Shown: piece after piece, positions 23,341 through 31,786 of the stretch | Numbering within the stretch: position 1 is the stretch's first letter | Layout of the letters: every line of letters begins with the position of its first letter | Assembly (NCBI RefSeq): GCF_027853915.1 | Contig: NZ_JAQGLA010000011.1 | Coordinates: 104,178 to 168,177, forward strand | Source of the DNA: Saccharopolyspora oryzae | GTDB lineage: Bacteria > Actinomycetota > Actinomycetes > Mycobacteriales > Pseudonocardiaceae | Length of the DNA: 64,000 nucleotides | Reading direction: 5' to 3' | Program-made: the position numbers and the translations under genes | The notes under the pieces: model-generated | What the model was told of the DNA's origin: nothing | The model's input: only the letters and a program-made list of their open reading frames with translations | Databases searched by the model: none

Positions 23341-23760
23341 ATGCGAGCTCGGAAGAAGTTCGTGGCAGCAGCGCTGTTAGTGCCGCTGCTGACCGGCTTG
23401 GCGGCGTGCGGCCAAGCCCAGGAAGCGACGCAAGGCCTGGACCGGGCCAGCGAGCAGCTCCAGGACGCGAAGCAGGGCTTCGACACCTGCTTCCACGCCC
23501 TCAACGCCGCGAGCTTCATGCCCAACTTCGCGGATCCGGAGAAGGCCAAGGCCGATGCCCAGGCCAAGGTCGACGAGCTCCGCCAGCTCGCCGACAAGAC
23601 CGCCGACCAGACGCTGCGGCAGAACCTGCTCGACGTGCAGCAGTCCGTCCAGCAGGTCGCCGACGGCGAGATCAGCATGGACTCCAGCAACGACTGGACG
23701 ACCGCCCAGCTGGAGAAGTACCAGCAGGTCGTGACGACCTGCTCCCGACAGGGCGGCTGA
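23341..23760 (+). CDS. Lipoprotein of unknown function
   Basis: This 139-residue protein has a lipoprotein signal (AALLVPLLTGLAAC, Cys about residue 23). The rest is predicted mostly helical, with heptad-like stretches (LDRASEQLQDAKQGFD, AKVDELRQLADKTADQTLRQNLLDVQQSVQQVADG). It has two further Cys, in FDTCFHAL and TTCSRQ. The ATG follows GGAGGG. It should be anchored on the outer face of the membrane. I recognise no family. Confidence 0.82.
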   Translation: MRARKKFVAAALLVPLLTGLAACGQAQEATQGLDRASEQLQDAKQGFDTCFHALNAASFMPNFADPEKAKADAQAKVDELRQLADKTADQTLRQNLLDVQQSVQQVADGEISMDSSNDWTTAQLEKYQQVVTTCSRQGG

Positions 23761-23817
23761 GCTCCGCTGCGAAGTGTGGCCCCGGTCACTTAGTCTGGGC
23801 CTGCGGAGGTGATGGGC

Positions 23818-24018
23818 ATGAGAGCAGCCGTGGGTGACCAACTGCACGTGCACAGCAAGCACGTCGACGAGGCCGATCAGGTCGCCGAGATCCTGGAGGT
23901 TCGCGGCCAGGACGGGGCGCCACCGTACTTCGTGCGCTTCAAGGACGGGCACGAGAGCCTGGTGTACCCGGGCGGCGACTGCGAGATCGAGGCCCACGTG
24001 CCCCGCCAGGGGCGCTGA
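23818..24018 (+). CDS. DUF1918 domain protein
   Basis: This 66-residue protein is of the DUF1918 family, small SH3-like-barrel proteins common in actinobacteria. It begins AVGDQLHVHSKHVDEADQVAEILEV and ends PYFVRFKDGHESLVYPGGDCEIEAH, the usual core. The ATG at 23818 is chosen because GGAGGT lies seven bases upstream; an ATG at 23812 is too close. TTAGTCT may be its -10. Molecular role unknown. Confidence 0.92.
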   Translation: MRAAVGDQLHVHSKHVDEADQVAEILEVRGQDGAPPYFVRFKDGHESLVYPGGDCEIEAHVPRQGR

Positions 24019-24033
24019 CCCGCAGCTACCGCC

Positions 24034-24069
24034 GCGGCCGGCGCGGCCCTCCCACCCCGGGCCGGCCGC
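24034..24069. terminator. Hairpin between convergent genes
   Basis: GCGGCCGGC (24034-24042) pairs with GCCGGCCGC (24061-24069) across an 18-nt GC-rich loop, between the DUF1918 stop and the TetR stop. Confidence 0.5.
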
Positions 24070-24080
24070 AGGCGGGGCCC

Positions 24081-24761
24081 TCACTCCCAGGGCTGGTCGA
24101 GCACCGACGCCACCTCAGCCCGGAACAGCGGCTCGGGGTCGATGCCCATCGCGGTGAACTGGCCCTCGACCTCGAGGCTGACCAGCCCGTGCATCCGCGT
24201 CCACGCCTGCAACCCCCGCTGCACCACCGCGGGCGGCATGGCTTCCGCACCGCGCATCGCCCGCCACTCGACCAGTTGCCGGTCCAGCTCGGTGCGCGCC
24301 GCGGGCAGGTCCGCCGGGGCGAGCTCGGCCAGCGCGTCCAGCAGCGGCTGGATGGCCCGGTCGGCGAGGGCGAGCGTGAGCTCCGGCGCGCTGAACCCGG
24401 GGACCGGGGTGCCGAACAGCAGCAGGTAGCGGTGCGGCTGCTGCACGCCCCACGCTCGGAACGCCGCGGCCAGCTCGCGGAACCTGCTCGCCGGGGCTTT
24501 CCGCCGGTGCTCGTGCGCCGCGTCGCGGATCGCGTCGCCGAGGTCGCGGTAGGCGTCCACCACCAGGTCGGTCAGCAGCGCGTCCCGGTTCTCGAAGTAC
24601 CGGTACAGCGCGGGTCCGGTGATGCCCATCCGCTTGGCGATCGCGTTCACCGATATCCCGGCAGGCCCCGACTCGGCGAGCTGCTCGAGCGCGACCCGCT
24701 TGGCCTCGTTGCGGGTCTGCTCCCGGAACCGCTCGCGCGGGCTGCGCGGCGCTGCGTCCAT
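24081..24761 (-). CDS. TetR-family regulator with C-terminal TetR_C_13/33-type domain
   Basis: This 226-residue repressor-like protein has an N-terminal helix-turn-helix (ALEQLAESGPAGISVNAIAKRMGITGPALYRYFENRDALLTDLV, about residues 25-68). A helical ligand domain follows, with RYLLLFGTPVPGF and MHGLVSLEVEGQFTAMGIDPEPLF typical of the actinobacterial C-terminal family. The ATG at 24761 follows GGGGAG. It is divergent from a quinone-oxidoreductase-like gene with an inverted repeat between them, so it probably represses that gene. Confidence 0.92.
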   Translation of the reverse strand: MDAAPRSPRERFREQTRNEAKRVALEQLAESGPAGISVNAIAKRMGITGPALYRYFENRDALLTDLVVDAYRDLGDAIRDAAHEHRRKAPASRFRELAAAFRAWGVQQPHRYLLLFGTPVPGFSAPELTLALADRAIQPLLDALAELAPADLPAARTELDRQLVEWRAMRGAEAMPPAVVQRGLQAWTRMHGLVSLEVEGQFTAMGIDPEPLFRAEVASVLDQPWE

Positions 24762-24811
24762 CCCGGTTCTCCCCTTCCCTTGACAGCCCCACCGTAACAG
24801 CCTCATATTTG

Positions 24812-24832
24812 TGTTAGAACTTGTAACTAACA
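24812..24832. promoter_or_regulatory. Candidate operator for the TetR/oxidoreductase pair
   Basis: TGTTAG (24812-24817) and CTAACA (24827-24832) form a perfect inverted repeat with a 9-base spacer. It lies in the only AT-rich stretch between the divergent starts, 24 bp before the oxidoreductase ATG. Confidence 0.6.
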
Positions 24833-24856
24833 TTTGAACTTCTAGCGGAGGTAGTC

Positions 24857-25891
24857 ATGGCGATGCCCGACAGCGGCGTCGAGGTCGTGTTCACCGAGCT
24901 GGGCGGCACCGAGGTCGTCGCCACCCGCTCCAGCGCGCTCCAGGCGCCGGGCCCGCACCGCGTGCTGGTACGCACCGAAGCCGCCGGAGTCGCCTTCGCC
25001 GAGGTCCAGATGCTGCGCGGGCGCTACCCCGCGCAGCCGAAGAACCCGTTCGTCCCCGGTTACGACCTGGTCGGCGAGGTCGTGGCGGTCGGCCCCGAGG
25101 TGACGGCGTGGCGGGTCGGGCAGCGCGTGGCGGCGCTGCCGGTGACCGGCGCGTGGGCCGAGTACGTCGAGCTCCGCGACCAGGACCTGGTCGCCGTGCC
25201 GGACGAGCTGGACGCCGCGGAGGCCGTCGCGGTGGTGCTCAACGGGGTCACCGCCCAGCAGCTGCTGCGGGCTGGAAACGTCCGGAGTGGACAGACGGTC
25301 CTGGTGCACGGCGTCGGTGGCGGTGTCGGGATCCTGCTCGCGCAGCTCGCGGTGAACGCCGGGCTGCGGGTGATCGGGACGGCGTCGGCCAGCAGGCACG
25401 CCGCGCTCGCCGACCTCGGCATCGAGCTGGTCGACCACCGCACCGCCGACGTCCGCAGCGAGATCGCCGAACTCGCGCCCGGCGGGGTGGACGCGATCTT
25501 CGACCCGCTCGGCCCGACGAGCCTGGACGAGTCGTGGCGGATGCTCGCGCCCGGCGGCACCCTGGTCAGCTACGGCAGCTCCCGGACGCTGCACGACTCC
25601 GGGCCGTGGTGGAAGCCCTACCTGAAGGTCGTCGGCAAGCTCGCCAAGTGGCGCCTGCTGCGGCTGATCGGCAGCACCGGCGACCGGCGGGCCCGGCTGT
25701 ACTACATCAAGTCCGACGCCCGGTTCCGCGCCGACCTGGCCGAACTGTTCGGGATGGTCGCGAGTGGACGGTTGCGCCCGCTGATCGCCGCGCGGTTCCC
25801 GCTGGAATCCGCGGCCCAGGCCCTGGACCTGCACATCTCCGGCCGGGAGACCGGGCGCATCGTGCTCGTCCCCGGACTTTCCGCCGAATAG
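24857..25891 (+). CDS. Medium-chain dehydrogenase/quinone oxidoreductase
   Basis: This 344-residue enzyme of the zinc-independent MDR superfamily is of quinone reductase type. The N-terminal catalytic domain contains GVAFAEVQMLRGRYPAQPKNPFVPGYDLVGEV, the family signature. The cofactor domain has VLVHGVGGGVGILLAQLA (NADPH-binding motif). The structural Zn Cys cluster of alcohol dehydrogenases is absent. A one-electron quinone or enone reduction is likely. The ATG follows GGAGG. It is divergent from its probable TetR repressor, so induction by a toxic small molecule is plausible. Confidence 0.9.
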   Translation: MAMPDSGVEVVFTELGGTEVVATRSSALQAPGPHRVLVRTEAAGVAFAEVQMLRGRYPAQPKNPFVPGYDLVGEVVAVGPEVTAWRVGQRVAALPVTGAWAEYVELRDQDLVAVPDELDAAEAVAVVLNGVTAQQLLRAGNVRSGQTVLVHGVGGGVGILLAQLAVNAGLRVIGTASASRHAALADLGIELVDHRTADVRSEIAELAPGGVDAIFDPLGPTSLDESWRMLAPGGTLVSYGSSRTLHDSGPWWKPYLKVVGKLAKWRLLRLIGSTGDRRARLYYIKSDARFRADLAELFGMVASGRLRPLIAARFPLESAAQALDLHISGRETGRIVLVPGLSAE

Positions 25892-25985
25892 AGCACAACT
25901 CCCTCGCGCGAAACGGCTACGCCCCGTACCCTCCCTCGTCGCGCCACGCGATGGGCAGCCCGGGGCAGGCTCTAAGGTGGTCGCG

Positions 25986-26846
25986 ATGAGGGGTGCTTGG
26001 CAAGGAGGCGGTGAGGAAGTGTTGTACGACCAGGAGGCGGGGGCACCGGGCGATCTGTCCGCGGTTTTCGGCACCGGAGTGTCCGTTTCGCTGCCACCTG
26101 GCGAGATCCTCACCGAGCAATCGGCCTTGTCCGGCAACCCCACGCCGCTGTGCTGGATCAGCGATGAGCCGCCGGCGCCGCAGCTGGTCGCCACGTTGCG
26201 CGCAGAGCACCCGCAGAGCGGGTTGTGGCCGTTGCTGCTGTGCGACAGCGACGAGGTCTACGGCGAGCGCTGCACCGTCGGCGTCGTGCCGCCGGAACCG
26301 CTGGAGCACATCGACCGGTGGCGGGTCGTCGACGTGATGGCCCGGATCTGGGACGGCCTGGTGCAGGCCGACGACGAGCTCGGCCCCGCCTACGACCTGG
26401 AAGTCCTGGCGCCGTTCGACTACCACTGCCCCGGCCCCGCGCGCGCCGGGAACCTGCTGGCGGACCCGGACATCCTGGCCACCCAGCAGCTGCCGAAGTT
26501 CATCGACGACGACATCCGCCTAGCGCTGATCCCGGTGCGCCGGGGCGCGGACGTGCTGACCGCCCTGGGCTGGTCCGGCGCGTCCAACCACGTCTCGCGC
26601 ACCGCGGGTCTGTCCGCGATGGCGCGCAGCTGGGAAGAGCGCTTCGGCGCCCGGATCCTGCGCCTGGGACCGGACCGCCTCGACCTCAGCGTCGCCGCAC
26701 CGCCCCAGGACGACGACCACGCCGCGGCGGTCGCGGCGGAGCACTGGACGTTCTGCCCGGACCGGATCCTCCAGGAGACCGGCACCATCGCGGCCTACGC
26801 CCAGGAGATCCGCGGCCGCCGCACCTGGTCCTTCTGGTGGGAGTGA
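25986..26846 (+). CDS. DUF4253 domain protein
   Basis: This 286-residue protein ends in a DUF4253 domain: HWTFCPDRILQETGTIAAYAQEI and the terminal TWSFWWE are the family marks. The N-terminal half (SLPPGEILTEQSALSGNPTPLCWIS) also fits the family's longer members. DUF4253 is of unknown function and is sometimes found with polymorphic toxin immunity genes. The ATG at 25986 follows AAGGTGG; a GTG at 26019, after AGGAGG, is the alternative start and would lose 11 residues. It is convergent with the XRE-cupin gene. Confidence 0.82.
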   Translation: MRGAWQGGGEEVLYDQEAGAPGDLSAVFGTGVSVSLPPGEILTEQSALSGNPTPLCWISDEPPAPQLVATLRAEHPQSGLWPLLLCDSDEVYGERCTVGVVPPEPLEHIDRWRVVDVMARIWDGLVQADDELGPAYDLEVLAPFDYHCPGPARAGNLLADPDILATQQLPKFIDDDIRLALIPVRRGADVLTALGWSGASNHVSRTAGLSAMARSWEERFGARILRLGPDRLDLSVAAPPQDDDHAAAVAAEHWTFCPDRILQETGTIAAYAQEIRGRRTWSFWWE

Positions 26847-26850
26847 CGGG

Positions 26851-27423
26851 TCAGGCCTCCGGCGGCAGGTGGACGGTCATGATCAGCCGGCAGGTCCCGG
26901 TTCCCGCACCGCGGTAGGAGTGCGGGACGTCGCCGTCGAACGTGGCGGTCTGCCCGGCGTCGACGGCGTGCTCCACGCCGTCGACGACCAGGGTCATCCG
27001 ACCTTCGACGACGCTGACGGTTTCCACGACCCCGGCCTGGTGGGGGCTGCTGGGGTACTCCTCGTCCGGTTCCAGCTGCCAGCGCCAGATCTCGACCGGC
27101 GCCGCCCCGGACGTCGTCAGCACGAGCCGGGCCTCGCCGCCCCGCTCCCCCGTCCACAATGGATTCGCGGTGTCGGCGGCCACGACGCGGACCCGCCCCT
27201 CGGGCGATCCCTGCACCAGGGCGGACACCGAGATGCCGAGCGTGTCCGCCAGCCGGACCAGGGTGGCCAGGTTCGGATTCCCCTGGGCCTTCTCCAGCCC
27301 CACCAGAGCACCCTTGCTGACCTGGGCCCGCCGACTGAGCTCGTCCAGGGAGAGGCCGGCGCGCATCCGGGCAGCCCGGACGTTGTGCGCCACTGCCCGC
27401 AGCGCCGCGGCCGTCTCGGCCAT
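26851..27423 (-). CDS. XRE-family regulator with C-terminal cupin domain
   Basis: This 190-residue regulator joins an N-terminal XRE helix-turn-helix (VRAARMRAGLSLDELSRRAQVSKGALVGLEKAQGNPNLATLVRLADTLG) to a cupin domain. The cupin carries the fold motifs PHQAGVVETVSVVEGRMTLVVDG and GQTATFDGDVPHSYR. Such proteins often respond to a small molecule bound in the cupin barrel. It is divergent from a B3/4-domain gene, a common pairing. Direct repeats of GTTCGGTCG lie between the two starts. Confidence 0.93.
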   Translation of the reverse strand: MAETAAALRAVAHNVRAARMRAGLSLDELSRRAQVSKGALVGLEKAQGNPNLATLVRLADTLGISVSALVQGSPEGRVRVVAADTANPLWTGERGGEARLVLTTSGAAPVEIWRWQLEPDEEYPSSPHQAGVVETVSVVEGRMTLVVDGVEHAVDAGQTATFDGDVPHSYRGAGTGTCRLIMTVHLPPEA

Positions 27424-27462
27424 CTGATCACCATCCTCGCAACCAGGTCATTCTAATGCACC

Positions 27463-27514
27463 GTTCGGTCGGCACATTGACACCAGTCGGTCGGTCTGAT
27501 GTACAGTTCGGTCG
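27463..27514. promoter_or_regulatory. Direct repeats GTTCGGTCG between divergent genes
   Basis: GTTCGGTCG occurs at 27463-27471 and again at 27506-27514, 43 bp apart (about four helical turns). AGTCGGTCGGTC (27485-27496) lies between them. They are 40 bp from the XRE-cupin start and are likely its binding sites. Confidence 0.55.
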
Positions 27515-27598
27515 TTCGAATGCCCTGGTGCTCCGGCCGAGGTCCGAGCGGCCCGCGTACGCGATGCACCTCGCAAGCAAGGAACGGAAAACCCGCCC

Positions 27599-28306
27599 AT
27601 GCCCGTCTTCCGCCTCGACCCCGCCGTCGCGGACGGCTTCCCCGACGCCCGGATCGCCTTGGTGACCGCCGATGGCCTGCGCGGCCACGAGCCCTGGCCC
27701 GCCACCGCCACCGCCTTGGCCGCGCTGGAGGACCAGCTCGCCGACGGCACCTGGTCCCCCGCCGACGAGACCGACCCCCGGATCGAGTCCTGGCACACCG
27801 CCTACCGGTCCTTCGGCACCAATCCCCGCCGCATCCGGCCCAGCGTCGACGCGCTCGGCCGCCGCCTCGCCAAGAAGGGGACGTTGCCGCGCATCAACCC
27901 GGCCGTCGACTCCTACAACGCCGTCTCGGTCCGCCACGGACTCCCGGCAGGCGCCTTCGACCTGGACCACGTCACCGGTGATGCCGTCATCCGCCACGCG
28001 GACGGAACCGAGTCGTTCACGCCGCTCGGCGAACCCGACACCGTCGAGCACCCCAAGCCCGGCGAGATCATCTACGCGGACACCACCGGAGTGCTGACCC
28101 GCCACTGGAACCACCGCGACGCCCACCGCACCCGCGTCACCGAGGACTCCAAGCACGTCGTCTTCGTCCTGGAGACCCTCGATGCGCCCCGGGACGGCCA
28201 CCTCCTGGACGCCGCGGCGGAGGAGTTGCGGAGCTTGCTCGCGCCGCACGCCGAACTGACCGCCGTGCACCACATCAGCCCGGCACAACCGCAGCTCACC
28301 GTTTGA
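27599..28306 (+). CDS. B3/4 domain protein
   Basis: This 235-residue stand-alone B3/4-domain protein resembles the editing-site region of phenylalanyl-tRNA synthetase beta chains. The central part, SWHTAYRSFGTNPRRIRPSVDALGRRLAKKGTLPRINPAVDSYNAVSVRHGLPAGAFDLD, is the family core, and VFVLETLDAP near the end is typical. Free-standing members may hydrolyse mischarged tRNA or bind amino-acid-like ligands; the exact role is unknown. It is divergent from an XRE-cupin regulator that probably controls it. The ribosome site is weak. Confidence 0.88.
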   Translation: MPVFRLDPAVADGFPDARIALVTADGLRGHEPWPATATALAALEDQLADGTWSPADETDPRIESWHTAYRSFGTNPRRIRPSVDALGRRLAKKGTLPRINPAVDSYNAVSVRHGLPAGAFDLDHVTGDAVIRHADGTESFTPLGEPDTVEHPKPGEIIYADTTGVLTRHWNHRDAHRTRVTEDSKHVVFVLETLDAPRDGHLLDAAAEELRSLLAPHAELTAVHHISPAQPQLTV

Positions 28307-28325
28307 GTGCTTGCCTGAAGCACTC
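28305..28325 (+). terminator. Terminator of the B3/4 gene
   Basis: GAGTGCTT (28305-28312, overlapping the stop codon) pairs with AAGCACTC (28318-28325), 5-nt loop, followed by GCTTTGC. It lies between convergent genes. Confidence 0.65.
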
Positions 28326-28411
28326 GCTTTGCGTGGCGGCGCCGGTGGCGGAACCTCAGCGCCCGCCTGGACTGCGGGTGCCAACCCTTCTGTATGCCAG
28401 CGAGCGCCTGG

Positions 28412-30106
28412 TCAGCGGACCACTCGGCGGAGCCAGATGGCCAGGAGTTCGACGAGCATCACCACGGCGAAGGTCAGGACGAGAACCGTTGTGACCACGC
28501 CGAATTCGAGCACTCGCGAGGCGTTGAGCAGGTAGTAGCCGATGCCGCCCGCGCCGACCAGGCCCAGCAGCGTCGCCGAGCGCAGGTTGGTGTCCAGCTG
28601 GTAGAGGACGTGGCCGACGAAGGCCGGGGCCGCCTGCGGGACGGTCGCGGCGAAGAACACCTGGAGCCGGGTCGCACCGGCCGCGCGCAGCGCCTGTTCC
28701 TTGCCGCGGTCCACCTCCTCCAGGGAGTCGGCCACGAGCTTGCCGAGCAGACCGACGGATCCGACGCCGAGCGCGAGAGCTCCCGCCACCCCGCCGAGGC
28801 CCGTGATCACCACGAACACGATGGCCAGCACCAGTTCCGGGACTCCGCGGACGGCCAGGACCACGCCCCGGAAGAACTTCGCGACCGCCGGGTTCGGGGC
28901 CACGTTGTTCGCCGCCAGCGCGCCCACCGGCAGCGCGAGCACCGCGCCGATCAGGGTTGCCGCCAGCGCGATCTGGATGGTGACCAGGAGTTCGGCCAGC
29001 AGCTCGGCGAGGACGCCGCCGGTTTCCGGCGGCCAGAACAGCGCCAGCGTCGGGCCGAAGTCGGTGATGGCGCGCTGGAACTGGTCGAACGAGATGTCCG
29101 CGCCCCAGATCGAGGCGGCCACGACCAGCGCGGTCAGCAGCCAGTACCCGCTGCGCCGCACCCGCGCGGGAGTCCACGGTGGACTGATGGGTCGTGAGGG
29201 CGAAAGCCGGTTGGAACCGGTTTTGCCGCTCACGACCCCTTCTTCGCGCGGAGCAGGCACCTGCACCCGCCGCCGGAGCGGGCTCCGGCGTTCCTCCCGC
29301 ACGCCGAGGAGGCCGCGGCGGATCGCGCCGGACACCACCTCGACCAGCACGCACAGCAGGAACACCACCGACGCCAACGCCATGCCGCGCTGGTAGTCGA
29401 GGGTGCGCAGGGCATCGGAGATCGCCTGGCCGAGACCGCCGACGCCGACGAAGCCGAGCACCACCGATACCCGCAGGTTGATGTCCAGCCGGTGCAGCGA
29501 AGTCGCCACGAACGACGGCATCACCTGCGGCAGGACCCCGCCGACCAGCTGCTGCAACCGGGTTCCGCCCGCCGCGCGGATCGCGGTGCGCGGGCCCTCG
29601 TCGATCTGCTCGATGGCGTCGGCGTAGAGCTTTCCGATCATGCCGATGGAGTGCAGGCCCATCGCCAGCACACCGGTCAGGCCGCCGAAGCCGAACATCC
29701 GGAAGAACACGATGGCCAGCACGACGTCCGGGATCGCCCGCGCCACCACGATGATCACGCGAGCACCGAGCCTGCTGGTGCCGCCCAGCGAGGTGTTGCG
29801 CGCGGCGAGCACCGCCACCGGCGCGCTGATCAGCGAAGCGAGCAGGGTCGCGCAGACCACGATCGCCAGCGTCTGGCCGCACAGCGCCAGCAGTTCGCCG
29901 AGCGGCGGGAAGTCCAGCGGCACGGTGCGGGCGGCGAAGTCGACCGCGTTGGCCGCGCCGTCGACGAAGGTCGCGACGTTGAGCCGCAGCGAGACGAACG
30001 CCCAGATCGCCGCGCCCAGCAGGGCGAGCACGACGACGGCAGCGGCGGATCCCGCCGGCGTGGGGCGGGCGAGCGTGCGCCGCGGCTGCTCTGCCGTGAT
30101 GGTCAA
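28412..30106 (-). CDS. phnE: Phosphonate ABC transporter permease, double-length PhnE
   Basis: This 564-residue permease contains two PhnE-type transmembrane domains in one chain. Domain 1 spans about residues 20-275 with LQQLVGGVLPQVMPSF and domain 2 about 320-560 with LQVFFAATVPQAAPAFVG. Each has the coupling-helix pattern AIRAAGGTRLQ or ALRAAGATRLQ that docks on the ATPase. A charged linker (about 275-315) joins them. Most phosphonate systems encode one PhnE that dimerises, or two separate genes; here the dimer is fused. It is the last gene of the operon, four bases after phnC. Confidence 0.93.
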   Translation of the reverse strand: MTITAEQPRRTLARPTPAGSAAAVVVLALLGAAIWAFVSLRLNVATFVDGAANAVDFAARTVPLDFPPLGELLALCGQTLAIVVCATLLASLISAPVAVLAARNTSLGGTSRLGARVIIVVARAIPDVVLAIVFFRMFGFGGLTGVLAMGLHSIGMIGKLYADAIEQIDEGPRTAIRAAGGTRLQQLVGGVLPQVMPSFVATSLHRLDINLRVSVVLGFVGVGGLGQAISDALRTLDYQRGMALASVVFLLCVLVEVVSGAIRRGLLGVREERRSPLRRRVQVPAPREEGVVSGKTGSNRLSPSRPISPPWTPARVRRSGYWLLTALVVAASIWGADISFDQFQRAITDFGPTLALFWPPETGGVLAELLAELLVTIQIALAATLIGAVLALPVGALAANNVAPNPAVAKFFRGVVLAVRGVPELVLAIVFVVITGLGGVAGALALGVGSVGLLGKLVADSLEEVDRGKEQALRAAGATRLQVFFAATVPQAAPAFVGHVLYQLDTNLRSATLLGLVGAGGIGYYLLNASRVLEFGVVTTVLVLTFAVVMLVELLAIWLRRVVR

Positions 30107-30110
30107 GGTG

Positions 30111-30878
30111 TCACCCCACCGCTGCGAGGTCGGCCGAACCGACCTTGGCGTAGATCGACATCGCCGCGTCCCGGTCCAGGCCCTCCACCGGGGTGTCCAG
30201 CACGACCCGGCCGGAGCGCAGCCCGATGATCCGGTGGCCCCAGCTCAGCGCCAGGTCCACCTGGTGCAGGCTGCACAGCACGGTCAGCCCGTCCTCCCGG
30301 CCGATCTCGGCGATCAGGTTCATCACCTGCGCCGCCGAGTCGGGGTCGAGCGAGGCGACCGGCTCGTCGGCGAGCAGGACCTCCGGCTTCTGCAGCAGCG
30401 CCCGCGCCACCGCGACGCGCTGCTGCTGCCCACCTGAGAGCGTGTCCGCCCGCTGCATGGCCTGGTCGACCAGCCCGACCCGCTCCAGCTGCTCCATCGC
30501 GGCGAACCGCACGCGCTTGGGGTAGCTGAACAGCCCGAGCCGCGGGCCGCGCAGGCTGCCGAGCGCGCCGGTGCACACGTTCTCCAGCACGGTCAGCGAA
30601 CCGACCAGGTGGAACTGCTGGAACACGAACCCGACCCGGCGCCGCAGCGCGCGCAGACCGGATCCGCGCAGCGCACCGACGTCCTCGCCGAGCACCCGCA
30701 CGGTGCCGGAGGTGGCGCGCTGCAACCCGTCCACGTGCCGCAGCAGCGTCGACTTGCCCGATCCGGACAGGCCGAGCAGCACGGCCACCTCACCGGGCTC
30801 CACGTCGAGGGAGATCTCGTCGAGCGCCCGCACGTCGCCGAAGGACTTGGCGACCCGGTCGAAGCTGATCACTGGCAT
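30111..30878 (-). CDS. phnC: Phosphonate ABC transporter ATP-binding protein
   Basis: This 255-residue ATPase has Walker A (LLGLSGSGKSTLLRHV), a Q loop (FVFQQFHLVG), the ABC signature (LSGGQQQRVAVARALL), Walker B (VLLADEPVASLD) and the switch His (CSLHQVDLALSWGHRIIGL). The sequence is of the PhnC type. The ATG at 30878 overlaps the end of phnD by ten bases, and phnE follows after four bases. It would power uptake of phosphonates captured by PhnD. Confidence 0.95.
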   Translation of the reverse strand: MPVISFDRVAKSFGDVRALDEISLDVEPGEVAVLLGLSGSGKSTLLRHVDGLQRATSGTVRVLGEDVGALRGSGLRALRRRVGFVFQQFHLVGSLTVLENVCTGALGSLRGPRLGLFSYPKRVRFAAMEQLERVGLVDQAMQRADTLSGGQQQRVAVARALLQKPEVLLADEPVASLDPDSAAQVMNLIAEIGREDGLTVLCSLHQVDLALSWGHRIIGLRSGRVVLDTPVEGLDRDAAMSIYAKVGSADLAAVG

Positions 30879-31786
30879 TGCTTGTCCCTGGTGGTCGCGC
30901 AGACTTCGCGGATGCCGTCGTAGAAGGAGTCCTCGACCGGCTTGAACCCGTACCCGTCGACGTCGCCGATCTTGCACTCCCCGCTGCAGAACCCGTTCTC
31001 GCGCAGGTAGTCGCTGTTGGCCTTGTCCCGCAGCGCGGCGGTGAGCTTGTCCTTGACCGCGGGGTCGAGGCTGTCGGAGAGGGCGACCGGGTCGCCGGGG
31101 ATCGTCGCCGACTTCCACACCGTGCTGAGCTGCCCGGGCTTGAGCTGGCCCTTCTCGATCAGCTGGCGGTCGACCATGCTGTCGTAGGCGAAACCGGCGT
31201 CGCAGTCGCCCTTGGCCACCGCGATCGCCGAAGCGTCGTGCCCACCGGCGAAGATCGCCTGCACGTCGGTGTCCGGGTTGATGCCCTCCTTCAGCAGCCC
31301 GGCCTTCGGGTACAGGTAGCCCGAGGTCGAGGTTGGGTCGACGAAGCAGACCTTCTTGCCGCGGAAGTCGGCCAGCGAGCGGATCCCGGTATCCGGGCGG
31401 GTGATGGCGTAGGAGGTGTAGCCGGGCTCGCCGCCCTGCTCCTCGACCTGGCCGGCGACGGCGGTGGCCGCCACGCCCTTCTGCTTGGCCAGCACGTAGG
31501 AGAACGGCCCGTACTTCGCGATGTCGATCTTGCCGGCGCGCTGGCCCTCGATGATCGCGGCGTAGTCGGTGGCCTTCTGGAAGGTGATCTTCTTGCCGGT
31601 CTCCTTCGCGAGCATGTCCAGCACCGGCTGGAAGTCCTGCTGCAGGCTGGCGGATTCCTCCGACGGGACGGCGGCGAACACCAGCTCGTCGCGGTCACCG
31701 CCGCTCTGCTGCGCGGCGCTGGGACCGCATCCCGCGAGCAAGCTCAAGGCGGCCAGACCGACGAGGGCTCTGCTGATCCGTTTCAC
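30869..31786 (-). CDS. phnD: Phosphonate-binding lipoprotein
   Basis: This 305-residue periplasmic-binding-type lipoprotein has signal peptide and lipobox LLAGC (Cys about residue 20). The mature protein has the PhnD fold: VFAAVPSEESASLQQDFQPVLDMLAKETG, IAKYGPFSYVLAK, and VDPTSTSGYLYPKAGL, whose Ser/Thr cluster normally contacts the phosphonate group. Four Cys late in the chain (FCSGECK, EVCATT, KQCQ) may form disulfides. The GTG start overlaps the hydrolase stop (GTGA). Confidence 0.93.
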   Translation of the reverse strand: MKRISRALVGLAALSLLAGCGPSAAQQSGGDRDELVFAAVPSEESASLQQDFQPVLDMLAKETGKKITFQKATDYAAIIEGQRAGKIDIAKYGPFSYVLAKQKGVAATAVAGQVEEQGGEPGYTSYAITRPDTGIRSLADFRGKKVCFVDPTSTSGYLYPKAGLLKEGINPDTDVQAIFAGGHDASAIAVAKGDCDAGFAYDSMVDRQLIEKGQLKPGQLSTVWKSATIPGDPVALSDSLDPAVKDKLTAALRDKANSDYLRENGFCSGECKIGDVDGYGFKPVEDSFYDGIREVCATTRDKQCQ

